A stretch of 64,000 nucleotides of DNA from Haemophilus paraphrohaemolyticus (lineage in GTDB: Bacteria; Pseudomonadota; Gammaproteobacteria; Enterobacterales; Pasteurellaceae), in NCBI RefSeq assembly GCF_002015045.1, contig NZ_MUXX01000002.1, positions 308,345-372,344 of the forward strand, in the 5' to 3' direction. A program made the position numbers and the translations under genes. The notes under the pieces were generated by a model that searched no databases, was not told the origin of the DNA, and saw only the letters and a program-made list of their open reading frames with translations. The number at the start of each line of letters is the position of its first letter. The stretch's first letter is position 1. Positions 48,856 through 59,468 of the stretch are shown piece after piece.

Positions 48856-49893
48856 TTACTCTACTTTCACAATCCAACCTTCAGGGGCTTCAATGTCACC
48901 GAACTGAATGCCTGTTAATTCGTTGTAAAGTTTACGTGTTGTAGGACCTACTTCGGTTTCTGAATAGAAAACATGGAAGTTACCTTTGTGTTGGATGCCG
49001 CCCACAGGAGTAATCACCGCGGCTGTACCGCACGCACCTGCTTCTGCGAATTGGTCAAGTTGATCGATATAAACATCGCCTTCGATGGTTTCCATACCTA
49101 AACGCTCTTTGGCAATATGAAGCAATGAGTATTTAGTGATACTTGGCAGAATCGACTCTGATTTTGGTGTGATGAATTTATTATCTTTGGTAATACCAAA
49201 GAAGTTTGCCGCACCGACTTCTTCAATTTTTGTGTGAGTTTTTGGATCTAAATAAATAGCATCAGCAAATTTACGTTCTGGCGTACCTTGCTCTGCGGCT
49301 AATTCGTGTGGAAGTAAGCTTGCTGCGTAGTTACCGCCCACTTTCACACCGCCTGTTCCCATTGGGGCTGCACGGTCGTAATCAGTCGTGATGAAGTTTG
49401 ATGGAGCCAAACCGCCTTTGAAGTACGCACCTACGGGGCAGCAGAATACTGAGAAAATAAACTCTGGTGCCGCTTTCACACCGATGTTTTCGCCCACACC
49501 AATTAAGAATGGACGTAAGTATAAGGTTGCACCAGAGCCGTAAGGACCCAACCAATCTTGGTTAGCTTTAACCACTTCTTTACACGCACGCACGAATAAT
49601 TCAGTTGGTACGCGTGGCATTAAAAGACGGTCTGCGGTACGTTGCATACGCTCTGCATTTGCTTGCGGGCGGAATAAGTTGATTGAACCATCTTTGCAAC
49701 GGTAAGCCTTTAAGCCTTCAAAACATTGCTGACCGTAGTGAAGAGCGGTTGAACCTTCGTGAATATGTAATGTGCTATCTGTAGTGAGTTTTCCTTCGTC
49801 CCATTTGCCCTCTTTCCAGTGAGCGATGAAGCGATATTCTGTTTTGATATATGAAAAGCCTAAATTTGCCCAGTCTAAATCTTTTAAAGCCAT
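48856..49893 (-). CDS. ilvE: Branched-chain amino-acid aminotransferase IlvE (class IV PLP)
   Basis: Transfers amino groups to the keto acids of Val, Leu and Ile. The fold IV features are [13 protein letters not shown] (near 56-68), [15 protein letters not shown] with the PLP-region Lys-like segment, and [10 protein letters not shown] and [15 protein letters not shown]. 345 residues, the length of the BCAT II type rather than the 309-residue E. coli form. Start [15 protein letters not shown] after AAAGGACAC. Confidence 0.93.
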   Translation of the reverse strand: MALKDLDWANLGFSYIKTEYRFIAHWKEGKWDEGKLTTDSTLHIHEGSTALHYGQQCFEGLKAYRCKDGSINLFRPQANAERMQRTADRLLMPRVPTELFVRACKEVVKANQDWLGPYGSGATLYLRPFLIGVGENIGVKAAPEFIFSVFCCPVGAYFKGGLAPSNFITTDYDRAAPMGTGGVKVGGNYAASLLPHELAAEQGTPERKFADAIYLDPKTHTKIEEVGAANFFGITKDNKFITPKSESILPSITKYSLLHIAKERLGMETIEGDVYIDQLDQFAEAGACGTAAVITPVGGIQHKGNFHVFYSETEVGPTTRKLYNELTGIQFGDIEAPEGWIVKVE

Positions 49894-50217
49894 TGTTGTG
49901 TCCTTTATTTTTGTGAGTGAAAATTTGAGATGTTTTGCATTGTAAGATAAAAAAGATGAGGAATGTAGAGGCAAGCGGTAGATTTTTTCGTAAATTTTGT
50001 TAAATCCATCAATAATTTTACTTTCTAAAACAAATTTTGCGATCTTACTCGAAAATTTGACCGCTTGTGCTTTTCAAATTTTGTAAAAATCGCTAGCCTT
50101 ACGCGGGAGAGATCAGTAAAATTCGCTTCTTTATTTAATCCTGCAAAACTAATCCTTTTGCCATAATGGTTCCCTTTCATAAAAGAACGGGAACACGTGT
50201 AATAACGAGGCTTTTTA
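49894..50217. other. Intergenic region between divergent ilvE and rlmN
   Basis: No gene seen. Holds several uptake-signal cores (for example CAAGCGGTAGATTTTTTCG and GACCGCTTG), AT-rich runs, and must contain the promoters of ilvE and rlmN. No clear paired -35/-10 elements were found by eye. Confidence 0.5.
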
Positions 50218-51378
50218 ATGTCAGATCAAATTCAAGCGACCAACATTGCGGTGGCTCATCCTAAATCCGAAAAAGTAAATTTAATGAATATGACGCGTCC
50301 ACAGATGCGTGAATTTTTGGCAAGTCTGGGTGAAAAGCCGTTTCGTGCTGATCAACTCATGAAATGGATTTATCATTTTGGAGAAGATAATTTCGATAAT
50401 ATGAGCAATATCAACAAGGTATTGCGTGAAAAATTAAAACAGGTGGCAGAAATCAAAGCTCCTGAAGTGGCAGTAGAACAACGCTCAGCAGACGGCACAA
50501 TCAAATGGGCGATGCAAGTAGGTGAGCAACAAATTGAAACCGTATATATTCCAGAAGCAGATCGTGCGACCCTTTGCGTATCTTCACAAGTAGGTTGTGC
50601 TTTGGCGTGTACGTTTTGTTCAACAGCTCAACAAGGTTTTAACCGTAACTTAAACGTAGCGGAAATTATCGGGCAAGTTTGGCGTGCTTCAAAAATCATT
50701 GGTAACTTTGGCGTAACAGGCGTGCGTCCGATTACCAACGTAGTAATGATGGGAATGGGCGAACCATTATTGAACGTGAATAACGTTGTGCCTGCAATGG
50801 AAATTATGCTAGATGATTTTGCGTATGGCTTATCAAAACGTCGTGTGACACTTTCAACTTCGGGGGTTGTGCCAGCACTTGATGCTTTACGGGATAAAAT
50901 CGATGTGGCATTGGCAATTTCTCTGCACGCACCGAATGATGAAATTCGTGACGAAATCGTGCCGATCAACAAAAAATATAATATTGAAATGTTGATTAAT
51001 TCTGTGAATAAATATCTCGAAGTTTCGAATGCAAACCACGGCAAAGTCACAATTGAGTATGTGATGTTGGATCACGTGAATGATGAGGTAGATCACGCTC
51101 ATCAATTAGCGAAAGTGTTGAAAAATACGCCGTGTAAAATTAACTTAATTCCGTGGAACCCGTTCCCAGAAGCCCCTTATGCTAAAAGCTCAAATTCTCG
51201 TGTAGATCGCTTCCAAAAAGCATTGATGGAATATGGCTTTACGGTCACCATCCGTAAAACGCGTGGTGATGATATTGATGCAGCGTGCGGTCAGTTGGCA
51301 GGCGATGTCATCGACCGTACTAAACGTACTCTTGAAAAACGTAAGTTTGGCGAGGGGATTGCGGTGAAAGCACAATAG
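50218..51378 (+). CDS. rlmN: 23S rRNA/tRNA adenine-C2 methyltransferase RlmN
   Basis: Radical SAM enzyme that methylates C2 of A2503 in 23S rRNA and A37 of some tRNAs. The CX3CX2C cluster is CALACTFC (about 123-130); the GMGEPLLN motif and the two catalytic cysteines (one in [13 protein letters not shown]) are present. 386 residues. Followed by pilW, as is conserved. Confidence 0.96.
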   Translation: MSDQIQATNIAVAHPKSEKVNLMNMTRPQMREFLASLGEKPFRADQLMKWIYHFGEDNFDNMSNINKVLREKLKQVAEIKAPEVAVEQRSADGTIKWAMQVGEQQIETVYIPEADRATLCVSSQVGCALACTFCSTAQQGFNRNLNVAEIIGQVWRASKIIGNFGVTGVRPITNVVMMGMGEPLLNVNNVVPAMEIMLDDFAYGLSKRRVTLSTSGVVPALDALRDKIDVALAISLHAPNDEIRDEIVPINKKYNIEMLINSVNKYLEVSNANHGKVTIEYVMLDHVNDEVDHAHQLAKVLKNTPCKINLIPWNPFPEAPYAKSSNSRVDRFQKALMEYGFTVTIRKTRGDDIDAACGQLAGDVIDRTKRTLEKRKFGEGIAVKAQ

Positions 51379-51388
51379 GAAAACAACT

Positions 51389-51411
51389 CTCTCTCCTACA
51401 ACAGGAGAGAG
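51389..51411. terminator. Hairpin between rlmN and pilW
   Basis: CTCTCTCCT / AGGAGAGAG with a five-base loop, not followed by a T run; possibly a processing or partial termination site. Confidence 0.4.
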
Positions 51412-51435
51412 TGAATTCTTTAAAAAGGATCATTT

Positions 51436-51975
51436 ATGAAATTCGTAATCTTTTCAAAAATTTTAACCGCTTGTGCTGTGCTATTTTTAGCAGGTTGCGT
51501 TTCTTCCCAAATCGATCCTGAATTTAACCGCTCAGAAGCCTTAAAAGCTCGAATCAATCTTGCTCTTGCTTATTTAGAACAACAAGATTATCCCAAAGCG
51601 AAAGAAAATATTGATAAGGCTATCACTCATGACAGCCATGATTACCTTCCTTATTCTGTGCTTGCCTATTATTATCAACAAACAGGCGATGTAGCCAACA
51701 GTCAGCAAGCTTATCAAAAAGCATTGAAACTCAGCCAAAATCGCCCAGATGTGCTCAATAATTACGGCACTTTTTTGTGTAAGCAAGGTCAATTCCAACA
51801 AGCTTATTCACAGTTTGAACAAGCCCTTCAAAGCAAGCACGCTTACTATCACCAAGCCGATACGCTTGAAAACATCATTCTCTGTGCAAAATCAGAGCCC
51901 AATTCGCAAAAAATCAACGAAGCACTCGCTCAGCTTGCAAAATTAGATAAAATAAGAGCAGATAAGCTACGTTAA
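51436..51975 (+). CDS. pilW: Type IV pilus biogenesis TPR lipoprotein PilW/PilF
   Basis: 179 residues. The lipoprotein signal ends LFLAGC-V, followed by TPR repeats ([60 protein letters not shown]). PilF/PilW is the pilotin for secretin PilQ assembly, which fits natural transformation in this family. The rlmN-pilW order supports the call. The C-terminus is shorter than in Pseudomonas PilF. Confidence 0.85.
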   Translation: MKFVIFSKILTACAVLFLAGCVSSQIDPEFNRSEALKARINLALAYLEQQDYPKAKENIDKAITHDSHDYLPYSVLAYYYQQTGDVANSQQAYQKALKLSQNRPDVLNNYGTFLCKQGQFQQAYSQFEQALQSKHAYYHQADTLENIILCAKSEPNSQKINEALAQLAKLDKIRADKLR

Positions 51976-51991
51976 TTCATCAGGAAAGATT

Positions 51992-54319
51992 ATGTCAGAT
52001 TTCAACCAGACCATTAGCCAAGTGATTGCTGGCGAATTAAATGTGAAGCCACAACAAATTTTGGCGGCAATGAATTTATTAGATGAGGGAAACACGATCC
52101 CGTTTATCGCACGTTATCGTAAAGAGGTAACTGGTGGATTGGATGACACACAACTGCGTCATTTTGAAACGCGTTTGATCTATTTGCGTGAGTTGGACGG
52201 TCGTCGTCAAACGATTTTGAAATCCATTGATGAACAAGGCAAATTAAACGATGAATTACGTGAGAAAATCCTTGCCACGGAAAGCAAAACTGAGCTTGAA
52301 GATCTCTATTTGCCGTATAAACCAAAACGCAGAACACGTGGGCAGATTGCGATTGAAGCAGGGCTTGAACCATTAGCCGAACAACTTTGGCAGAATCCGA
52401 AACTTACGCCAGAAGCAGTCGCCGAGCAATTTGTTTCAGCAGATAAAGACGTTACAGATAGCAAAGCCGCTCTTGATGGTGCACGTTATATTTTAATGGA
52501 ACGATTTGCCGAAGATGCGGAACTACTTGCAAAACTTCGCCAATATTTGACCGCTAATGCGACCATTGAGTCGAAAGTGATTGAAGGTAAAGAGCAAGAG
52601 GGCGAGAAATTCCGCGATTATTTTTCTCATAGCGAGTCACTCCAAAATGTGCCTTCGCACCGAGCATTGGCAATGTTTCGTGGGCGTAATGAGGGCGTGT
52701 TATCGCTTTCCATTAATGCTGATCCACTTGCAGAAGAAGGGGCAAAATCGAGCCAATGCGAAGATATTATTCGAGAGCATTTGGGGGTAATTTTCAACAA
52801 TCAGCCAGCAGATAAATGGCGTGAGCAAGTAATTGCGTGGACGTGGAAAATCAAAGCCTTGCTGCACCTTGAAACTGAGTTGATGGCAAACTTACGCGAA
52901 AAAGCGGAAGAAGAAGCAATTGATGTGTTTGCTCGCAATTTGTCTGCACTCTTGATGGCTGCTCCTGCCGGAGCAAGAAATACCATGGGTTTAGACCCTG
53001 GTTTGCGTACAGGCGTGAAAGTTGCCGTTGTAGATAATACAGGGAAACTACTCGCAACTGATACGATCTACCCTCACACCACAGGCAAAGCAGCGGCGGA
53101 AATTTCACTGTATAAATTGATTAAACAACACAATGTTGAGCTTATTGCAATTGGTAACGGCACAGCTTCGCGTGAAACTGAGCGTTTTGCCAAAGATGTA
53201 TTGAAACAGATTAAAACCAGCAAGCCTGATATGCTGATTCCGCAAACGGTAGTGGTAAGCGAGGCGGGAGCGTCGGTTTATTCTGCTTCTGAATTGGCAG
53301 CAAATGAATTCCCTAATTTGGATGTTTCATTACGTGGTGCTGTATCGATTGCTCGTCGTTTGCAAGATCCGCTAGCAGAGTTGGTTAAAATTGAACCAAA
53401 AGCGATTGGTGTGGGGCAGTATCAGCACGATGTAAACCAAACTCAACTTGCCCGTAAACTTGATGCGGTGGTGGAAGATTGTGTAAACGCGGTAGGCGTA
53501 GATTTAAACACAGCTTCAGCTCCATTACTTGCTCGTGTGGCAGGAATGAGCAAAACATTGGCACAAAATATTGTGGCTTATCGTGATGAAAACGGGCGTT
53601 TTAACAGCCGTTCGGATCTGAAAAAAGTGCCACGTTTAGGACCAAAAGCCTTTGAGCAATGTGCGGGCTTTATGCGCATTTTAAATGGCAAAAATCCGCT
53701 TGATGCCTCAAGTGTTCACCCAGAAGCTTACCCTGTTGTGGAAAAAATCTTGCAAGCGACTCAAGCAACGCTTGCAGAATTGATGGGTAATGAGAGTAAA
53801 ATTCATCAGCTCAACGCAAAAGATTTTGTTGATGAGCAATTTGGCTTGCCAACGGTAAACGATATTTTCAAAGAGCTTGAAAAACCAGGACGCGACCCAC
53901 GTGGTGAATTCAAAACGGCAACTTTCGTGGATGGCGTGGAAGAAATTAAAGATCTACAAGTAGGCATGATTTTGGAAGGTACTGTCACGAATGTGGCAAA
54001 CTTCGGGGCATTTGTCGATATTGGTGTTCATCAAGATGGTTTAGTGCATATTTCAATGCTTTCAAATAGCTTTGTGGAAGATCCACATAAAGTGGTGAAA
54101 GTCGGCGATGTAGTCAAAGTAAAAGTGCTTGAAGTGGATGTCACTCGCAAACGTATTGCGTTAAGTATGCGTTTGGATGAGAAACTGACTGAGCGTTCAG
54201 AAGAAAAATCACCTGTTCGAAAAAATTCGGAAAAATCTGACCACTCACAAAGAAATAATGGGCGTAATCAGTTCGCAAATAATGCTTTTGCGGATGCATT
54301 AAAAGGTTGGAAAAAGTAG
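51992..54319 (+). CDS. tex: Tex family RNA-binding transcription accessory protein
   Basis: 775 residues: N-terminal HTH-like helices ([17 protein letters not shown]), a YqgF/RNase H-like domain starting [16 protein letters not shown] (about 330), helix-hairpin-helix segments ([20 protein letters not shown] near 525-545), and an S1 RNA-binding domain [20 protein letters not shown] (about 650-720). The charged C-tail is disordered. Conserved and often essential for toxin expression or fitness. Ribosome site AGGAAAG; 16 bases after pilW. Confidence 0.95.
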   Translation: MSDFNQTISQVIAGELNVKPQQILAAMNLLDEGNTIPFIARYRKEVTGGLDDTQLRHFETRLIYLRELDGRRQTILKSIDEQGKLNDELREKILATESKTELEDLYLPYKPKRRTRGQIAIEAGLEPLAEQLWQNPKLTPEAVAEQFVSADKDVTDSKAALDGARYILMERFAEDAELLAKLRQYLTANATIESKVIEGKEQEGEKFRDYFSHSESLQNVPSHRALAMFRGRNEGVLSLSINADPLAEEGAKSSQCEDIIREHLGVIFNNQPADKWREQVIAWTWKIKALLHLETELMANLREKAEEEAIDVFARNLSALLMAAPAGARNTMGLDPGLRTGVKVAVVDNTGKLLATDTIYPHTTGKAAAEISLYKLIKQHNVELIAIGNGTASRETERFAKDVLKQIKTSKPDMLIPQTVVVSEAGASVYSASELAANEFPNLDVSLRGAVSIARRLQDPLAELVKIEPKAIGVGQYQHDVNQTQLARKLDAVVEDCVNAVGVDLNTASAPLLARVAGMSKTLAQNIVAYRDENGRFNSRSDLKKVPRLGPKAFEQCAGFMRILNGKNPLDASSVHPEAYPVVEKILQATQATLAELMGNESKIHQLNAKDFVDEQFGLPTVNDIFKELEKPGRDPRGEFKTATFVDGVEEIKDLQVGMILEGTVTNVANFGAFVDIGVHQDGLVHISMLSNSFVEDPHKVVKVGDVVKVKVLEVDVTRKRIALSMRLDEKLTERSEEKSPVRKNSEKSDHSQRNNGRNQFANNAFADALKGWKK

Positions 54320-54377
54320 TATAAATCGCCATTTTGATTATTTTAAAGGCAAATAACGTTTTACACCTAAAAAAGAT

Positions 54378-54406
54378 TTGCCGATAAGATAAGAAATAGG
54401 TATTAT
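54378..54406 (+). promoter_or_regulatory. Sigma70 promoter of the tRNA-Asp pair
   Basis: TTGCCG and TATTAT with a 17-base spacer, 15 bases before the first tRNA-Asp. Confidence 0.65.
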
Positions 54407-54421
54407 ACGCAAACCAAATGC

Positions 54422-54498
54422 GGAGTGGTAGTTCAGCTGGTTAGAATACCTGCCTGTCACGCAGGGGGTCGCGGGTTCGAGTCCCGTCCATTCCGCCA
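54422..54498 (+). tRNA. tRNA-Asp (anticodon GTC), copy 1
   Basis: 77 nt with encoded CCA; anticodon loop CTGTCAC; T-loop TTCGAGT. The acceptor stem is GGAGTGG / CCATTCC; it differs from copy 2 by a compensatory T-A for C-G pair. Confidence 0.96.
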
Positions 54499-54546
54499 AT
54501 TTATTCCCATTATAAATTTAGCTTAAACCTAAATTTATAATTTTGC

Positions 54547-54623
54547 GGAGCGGTAGTTCAGCTGGTTAGAATACCTGCCTGTCACGCAGGGGGTCGCGGG
54601 TTCGAGTCCCGTCCGTTCCGCCA
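54547..54623 (+). tRNA. tRNA-Asp (anticodon GTC), copy 2
   Basis: Same as copy 1 except acceptor pair 5-68, which is C-G here. Cotranscribed with it; a terminator follows. Confidence 0.96.
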
Positions 54624-54667
54624 CTTATTTTGAAACGTCATAATATACCTCCTATGCGTTAATGGAA

Positions 54668-54696
54668 AAAACCTCTGAGAAATCAGAGGTTTTTTT
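54668..54696 (+). terminator. Rho-independent terminator after the tRNA-Asp pair
   Basis: AAAACCTCTGA / TCAGAGGTTTT stem with a GAAA tetraloop and T run; also placed to serve the convergent sufE. Confidence 0.85.
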
Positions 54697-54720
54697 CTAT
54701 ATTTATTCAGCAATTTTCTG

Positions 54721-55095
54721 CTATTTAATCAATCCCTGAATTTGTTGTAAACCATTTAACCTTGTGCTAGTCAAATTTGGGGTAATTTTCAACTCATCAA
54801 ACATCTGTTGCAAGTTAAAATCAGCTAACTCTTCGTCTGATTTCTCAAGTAAGGCAATTTGGATAATCATCAAAATCCCTTGCATTAAGCGGGCATCGCT
54901 GTATGCAATGACTTTTCTTGGCGATTTTTGGAAAGAGAACCATAAACGGCTTTCACAACCGTGAATTTCAGGTACGTTTTGCAACTCGGCTTCACTTAAT
55001 TTGGGTAATTGTCGGCTAAGTTGGATGAGCAAGCGGTATCTTTCTTCCCAAGATTTGCAAAAGGCAAATTTTTCGTAAATTTCTGCAAGATTCAT
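54721..55095 (-). CDS. SufE/CsdE family sulfur acceptor protein
   Basis: 124 residues. The active-site loop is VPEIHGCESRLWFSF with the persulfide-accepting Cys at about 47, and the N-terminal SWEERYRLLIQLSRQLPKL is typical. It accepts sulfur from a SufS/CsdA-type cysteine desulfurase; no desulfurase adjoins it, so SufE and CsdE cannot be told apart here. Confidence 0.85.
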   Translation of the reverse strand: MNLAEIYEKFAFCKSWEERYRLLIQLSRQLPKLSEAELQNVPEIHGCESRLWFSFQKSPRKVIAYSDARLMQGILMIIQIALLEKSDEELADFNLQQMFDELKITPNLTSTRLNGLQQIQGLIK

Positions 55096-55158
55096 TGTTT
55101 TTCCTCAATAAAATTTCCAAAAGATTGTAACAATCTGACCGCTTGTTGTTAATGATTT

Positions 55159-55187
55159 TATGAAAATTTGCTAGAATAACCCCATTT
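55159..55187 (+). promoter_or_regulatory. Sigma32-like heat-shock promoter of clpPX
   Basis: CCCCATTT fits the sigma32 -10 consensus CCCCATNT perfectly. TATGAAA lies 14 bases upstream, five of seven matches to CTTGAAA. It is 26 bases before the clpP start, and clpP is a heat-shock gene in E. coli. Confidence 0.6.
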
Positions 55188-55213
55188 CACCGAATTTAAT
55201 AAGGATAAAACTT

Positions 55214-55807
55214 ATGTCATTAGTTCCTATGGTTGTTGAGCAAACCCCGAAGGGTGAACGCTCATACGATATTTTTTCACGCTTGTTAAAAGAGCGTATT
55301 ATTTTCTTAAATGGTCAAGTTGAAGACAATATGGCGAACTTGATCGTAGCACAGCTACTTTTCTTAGAAGCAGAAGATCCTGAAAAAGATATCTATCTTT
55401 ACATCAATAGTCCTGGTGGTGTGGTAACGGCAGGATTGGCGATTTACGACACAATGAACTTCATCAAACCAGATGTGGCGACTCTTTGCACAGGGCAAGC
55501 TTGCTCAATGGGTGCGTTCTTGCTTTCAGGCGGGGCGAAAGGGAAGCGTTTTGCGTTACCAAATGCACGCGTAATGATTCACCAACCGCTTGGTGGTGCT
55601 CGTGGTCAAGCGACTGATATTCAAATTCAAGCTCAAGAGATCCTAAAACTCAAAGAGATGCTCACCCGTAAAATGGCAGAACATAGTGGTCAGTCGTTTG
55701 AAAAAGTGGCGGCAGATACTGAGCGTGATAACTTTATGTCCGCACAGGAAGCAATGGAATATGGCTTGATTGATAAAGTGTTAACTTCCCGTGGTGAGGT
55801 GGCATAA
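55214..55807 (+). CDS. clpP: ATP-dependent Clp protease proteolytic subunit ClpP
   Basis: Serine peptidase forming the tetradecameric barrel that degrades substrates unfolded by ClpX or ClpA. Catalytic Ser in [11 protein letters not shown] (about 98), His in [15 protein letters not shown] (about 123), Asp in [11 protein letters not shown] (about 172). 197 residues. Its stop overlaps the clpX ATG. Confidence 0.97.
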   Translation: MSLVPMVVEQTPKGERSYDIFSRLLKERIIFLNGQVEDNMANLIVAQLLFLEAEDPEKDIYLYINSPGGVVTAGLAIYDTMNFIKPDVATLCTGQACSMGAFLLSGGAKGKRFALPNARVMIHQPLGGARGQATDIQIQAQEILKLKEMLTRKMAEHSGQSFEKVAADTERDNFMSAQEAMEYGLIDKVLTSRGEVA

Positions 55808-57051
55808 TGGCATTTGAAAAAGAACCACACTGCAGTTTCTGCGGTAAAAAACGTTCAGAAGTCGATCAGTTAATTGAAGGTACTGAAGGATTTATTTGCA
55901 ATGATTGTATCGAGGAGTCTTACGCTTTGTTGAACGGTGAAGAAGAACCGTTAATTGATGAAACACAAGATGAAGCTAAATTCTTCGATAATGTGCCAAC
56001 ACCGCATGAATTACATGCTCATTTAAACGACTATGTGATTGGTCAAGAACACGCGAAAAAGGTGTTATCAGTAGCAGTTTACAATCACTACAAACGCCTA
56101 AAAAGTGCCCTTTCAAACCACGAAGTGACTAATGGTGTGGAACTTGGCAAAAGTAACATTTTGTTAATCGGTCCAACAGGAAGTGGTAAAACATTGTTAG
56201 CTGAAACCTTGGCTCGTCGGTTAAATGTGCCATTCGCAGTGGCTGATGCAACGACATTAACCCAAGCGGGCTATGTGGGCGAAGATGTGGAAAACGTGAT
56301 CCAAAAATTACTGATGAAATGTGATTTTGATGCAGAGCAAGCAGAACGCGGGATCGTCTTTATCGATGAGATCGACAAAATTACCCGTAAATCAGAAAGC
56401 GCTTCCATAACGCGTGACGTTTCGGGCGAAGGCGTGCAACAAGCGTTGTTAAAATTGCTTGAAGGTACGGTAGCGAACATCAACCCACAAGGCTCACGTA
56501 AACACCCGAAAGGCGAAACCATCCCTGTGGATACCTCGAAAATCCTGTTTATCTGTGGCGGTGCGTTTGCAGGCTTAGATAAAATCGTGGAAGCACGCAC
56601 CAACAAACAAGGTGGCATCGGCTTTGCAGCTGAGTTGAAAAACGACAAAGATCGCCAAGATTTAACCGAGTTATTCAAACAAGTTGAACCTGAAGATTTA
56701 GTCCGTTTTGGTTTGATTCCAGAGTTAATTGGCCGTTTACCTGTGGTCACGCCATTGCAAGAACTTGACGAACACGCACTGATCCAAATCTTAACCGAAC
56801 CGAAAAATGCGATCATTAAACAATATCAAGCATTATTCCAAATGGAAAATGTCGAGCTTGAATTCACCCAAGAAGCCCTTGTTGCAATTGCGAAAAAAGC
56901 AATTGCTCGCAAAACAGGAGCTCGTGGATTGCGTTCCATTGTGGAAAACTTACTACTTGATACGATGTATGATTTACCAACACTGAAAGCGAAGAAAGTT
57001 ACTGTAGGTCAAGCGTGTATTGAAAGTGGTGAGAAGCCTGTGATTGAGTAA
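55807..57051 (+). CDS. clpX: ATP-dependent Clp protease unfoldase ClpX
   Basis: AAA+ hexameric unfoldase, 414 residues. The N-terminal zinc domain has [14 protein letters not shown] and CNDCIEE; Walker A is [10 protein letters not shown], the pore loop GYVGEDVEN, Walker [11 protein letters not shown], the ClpP-docking IGF in GGIGFAAE, and sensor 2 [10 protein letters not shown]. Operon with clpP (overlap), driven by the sigma32-like promoter. Confidence 0.97.
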   Translation: MAFEKEPHCSFCGKKRSEVDQLIEGTEGFICNDCIEESYALLNGEEEPLIDETQDEAKFFDNVPTPHELHAHLNDYVIGQEHAKKVLSVAVYNHYKRLKSALSNHEVTNGVELGKSNILLIGPTGSGKTLLAETLARRLNVPFAVADATTLTQAGYVGEDVENVIQKLLMKCDFDAEQAERGIVFIDEIDKITRKSESASITRDVSGEGVQQALLKLLEGTVANINPQGSRKHPKGETIPVDTSKILFICGGAFAGLDKIVEARTNKQGGIGFAAELKNDKDRQDLTELFKQVEPEDLVRFGLIPELIGRLPVVTPLQELDEHALIQILTEPKNAIIKQYQALFQMENVELEFTQEALVAIAKKAIARKTGARGLRSIVENLLLDTMYDLPTLKAKKVTVGQACIESGEKPVIE

Positions 57052-57068
57052 TTTCTCGTAGAAGCATA

Positions 57069-57098
57069 AAATACCTAAGGTTAAAACCTTAGGTATTT
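57069..57098 (+). terminator. Hairpin after clpX
   Basis: Perfect 13-bp AAATACCTAAGGT / ACCTTAGGTATTT with a four-base loop. The downstream T tract is weak (ACTTTTAT). Confidence 0.6.
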
Positions 57099-57130
57099 AC
57101 TTTTATAGGAACAAGAAAGGAGAAACTTCT

Positions 57131-57481
57131 ATGCAAAAACTACTCTTTATCATCAACTCAGCCCCTTATGGCAACGAATCCTGTTTTAGTAGTTTACGTT
57201 TAGCTTTACAAATTCAAGAACAACACAAGGCAGAAATCAAGCTTTTCTTAATGTCTGATGCAGTAACTGCGGGGCTTGCGAAACAAAATCCATCTGAAGG
57301 CTACCACGTGCAACAGATGTTGGAAATCCTTACCTCGCAAGGTGCAACGGTAAAACTCTGCAAAACGTGCACTAATGCTCGCGGTATTACTGAATTACCA
57401 TTAGCAGATGGCGTGGAAATCGGTACGCTGGTTGAGTTAGCAGATTGGACGATGAAAGCCGATAAGGTGCTCAATTTCTAA
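57131..57481 (+). CDS. DsrE-family protein (YchN-like)
   Basis: 116 residues: LLFIINSAPYGNESCFSSLRLALQI at the N-terminus and CKTCTNARGI near 80, with a conserved Cys typical of DsrE/YchN sulfur-relay folds. Whether it carries persulfide sulfur is inferred. Stop and next start overlap (TAATG), so it is coupled to the flavoprotein downstream. AAAGGAGAAAC precedes the ATG. Confidence 0.82.
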   Translation: MQKLLFIINSAPYGNESCFSSLRLALQIQEQHKAEIKLFLMSDAVTAGLAKQNPSEGYHVQQMLEILTSQGATVKLCKTCTNARGITELPLADGVEIGTLVELADWTMKADKVLNF

Positions 57482-58668
57482 TGAAAAAAGCAGATGTGAT
57501 CATTATCGGAGCGGGGGCTTCTGGCTTGTTTTGTGCGGCACAATTAGGGCAAGCAGGCAAAAATGTAGTGGTGCTGGATAATGGCAAGAAAATTGGGCGT
57601 AAGATTTTGATGTCGGGCGGTGGCTTTTGCAACTTCAGCAATTTAGATGTAACGCCACAGCATTACTTAAGCCAAAATCGCCATTTTGTGAAGTCAGCAC
57701 TAGCTCGCTACACCAACTGGGATTTTATCAGCTTAGTCGCTCAATATGGCATTGCCTACCACGAAAAAGAGTTAGGGCAGCTCTTCTGTGATGAAGGTGC
57801 GGAACAGATCGTACAAATGCTGCAAAGTGAATGCGATAAAAGCAAGGTTGATATTCAGCTTCGACAAGCGGTCGTTTCCGTGGAAAAAATTGCAAAAGGT
57901 TTTGAAATTCAGACCGCTTGTGAGACTTATCAAACCGAAAATCTAGTCATTGCAACAGGAGGACTTTCAATGCCAGCCTTAGGCGCAAGTCCATTCGGCT
58001 ACAAAATTGCCGAACAATTTGGCATCCCTGTCATTGCACCAAGAGCAAGCCTCGTCCCCTTTACGTGGAAAGAGAGCGATAAATCCTTCGCGTCGCTTTC
58101 GGGCATTGCACTACCTGTTACGGTTAGCAACGAGCGCATCAGCTTTAGCAATCAAATGCTATTTACACATCGTGGGCTTTCAGGCCCCGCGATTTTGCAG
58201 ATTTCGAATTATTGGCAAATAGGCGAAGCAGTTGAAATTGATCTTTTACCTGCCGAGAATATTCTCAAGATTTTGCAGGAACTGCGTCAATCTTCGCCAA
58301 AATTACAGCTAAAAACGGTATTAAACCGTTATCTGCCGAAAAAACTGGTTGAGCTTTGGTTCGAGCAAAACTTGCTAAAAGACGAAGTCATTGCTCAACT
58401 CAGCAAAAATGCGCTAGAACAGCTTGAGCAATTTATCCATCATTGGAAATTTATCCCCAATGGCACAGAGGGCTACCGCACGGCAGAAGTTACAATGGGC
58501 GGCGTTGATACTGACCATATTTCTTCAAAAACAATGGAGGTCAAAGCAGTTTCAGGGCTTTATTTTATTGGTGAAGTATTGGATGTAACAGGCTGGCTTG
58601 GTGGTTACAATTTCCAATGGGCTTGGTCATCTGCTTTTGCTTGTGCAGAAGGGATTATTCAAGCTTAA
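57481..58668 (+). CDS. HI0933/YhiN-family FAD-dependent oxidoreductase
   Basis: 395 residues. The FAD Rossmann motif GAGASGLFCAAQLGQAG is at residues about 10-26, then GRKILMSGGGFCNFSN and ATGGLSMPALGASPFGY; the C-terminus has EVTMGGVDTDHISSKTMEVK and GLYFIGEVLDVTGWLGGYN, all hallmarks of the HI0933-like (BaiN/YhiN) family. Reaction unknown; related proteins reduce double bonds. Coupled to the DsrE-like gene. Confidence 0.88.
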   Translation: MKKADVIIIGAGASGLFCAAQLGQAGKNVVVLDNGKKIGRKILMSGGGFCNFSNLDVTPQHYLSQNRHFVKSALARYTNWDFISLVAQYGIAYHEKELGQLFCDEGAEQIVQMLQSECDKSKVDIQLRQAVVSVEKIAKGFEIQTACETYQTENLVIATGGLSMPALGASPFGYKIAEQFGIPVIAPRASLVPFTWKESDKSFASLSGIALPVTVSNERISFSNQMLFTHRGLSGPAILQISNYWQIGEAVEIDLLPAENILKILQELRQSSPKLQLKTVLNRYLPKKLVELWFEQNLLKDEVIAQLSKNALEQLEQFIHHWKFIPNGTEGYRTAEVTMGGVDTDHISSKTMEVKAVSGLYFIGEVLDVTGWLGGYNFQWAWSSAFACAEGIIQA

Positions 58669-58927
58669 TTAGCGTAGTCGACAAAAGTGATATAGTAGAG
58701 AAAAGTATTGGTTTGGATGATTTTCCCGCTTGTTCATAACCAAAATCGAAGCTAATTAAATTTGGTGCAAAGTGCTGTAAAAGCGTGTTTTGTCCAATGT
58801 ATGCAAGCGGTAGATTTTTCTGGGTTTCTTCGCTGACTTTCGGATCGTGATTGAGCACACGAGAAATGGTGGATTTGCCGACCCCGCAGAGATCGGCGAT
58901 ATCTTTAATAGTATAATTTTTGGACAT
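58655..58927 (-). pseudogene. LacI-family regulator gene with a large internal deletion
   Basis: The first 36 residues are a normal LacI HTH (YTIKDIADLCGVGKSTISRVLNHDPKVS). The frame then passes at once into what looks like the end of a LacI ligand domain (YIGQNTLLQHFAPNLISFDFGYEQAG), so about 220 residues of a normal ~315-residue repressor are missing. The HTH resembles trehalose regulator TreR. The join lies by an uptake-signal core (58804-58811). The product cannot bind ligand but might still bind DNA. It overlaps the flavoprotein's 3' end by 14 bases. Confidence 0.7.
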
Positions 58928-58935
58928 CTTGTCAG

Positions 58936-59460
58936 TTATTCTTCACGGAAAATGCCACGAATAAATTGGATAGAAAGGAAGAATAAGAAGACAAGTACAG
59001 CATATAACACATAACTGACAATCGGTTTGGCAAGCGTTTCACCTTCAGCAAGCGGTTGGATAGAAACCACATTGCGGAACTCATTCATCCAGTTAATGCG
59101 CCAACCGTAATATTTGATTTGCACGCGTTGATGCTCGTTCGCATAGGCTTGGGCTTTCGCTTGCACATCAGCAGAGCTGAATTTAAAGTATGGTGGCAAG
59201 CCCCAGCCTGTATCTTCGTTACGATAAACCATCGTTTTTTTGCTGTCTGGATTTTCGGTGAACAAGAAATATACATCGCGTACTTCGCCATCTGCTGGAT
59301 TCGATTTGCTGATGACGCCATCTTTGTCCATTCTGCGCACTTCCATTCCTGTTACTACTGTTTCATCGTAACTTGGCATTACATAGTTTACCGTGCCTGT
59401 GATGACGATGAAAAATGAGAGCGAAACAAGAAATAAGAAATATTTGAGGATTGATTTCAT
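58936..59460 (-). CDS. DUF1523-like membrane protein
   Basis: 174 residues with an N-terminal span (about 7-28) and a C-terminal span (about 145-165), a periplasmic domain between. Motifs DETVVTGMEVRRMDKDG, VRDVYFLFTENPD and VYRNEDTGWGLPPYFKF fit the DUF1523 family, whose function is unknown to me. The tail IRGIFREE is cytosolic. Eight bases downstream of a TatD-family gene, same strand. Confidence 0.75.
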   Translation of the reverse strand: MKSILKYFLFLVSLSFFIVITGTVNYVMPSYDETVVTGMEVRRMDKDGVISKSNPADGEVRDVYFLFTENPDSKKTMVYRNEDTGWGLPPYFKFSSADVQAKAQAYANEHQRVQIKYYGWRINWMNEFRNVVSIQPLAEGETLAKPIVSYVLYAVLVFLFFLSIQFIRGIFREE

Positions 59461-59468
59461 ACTAAGTC

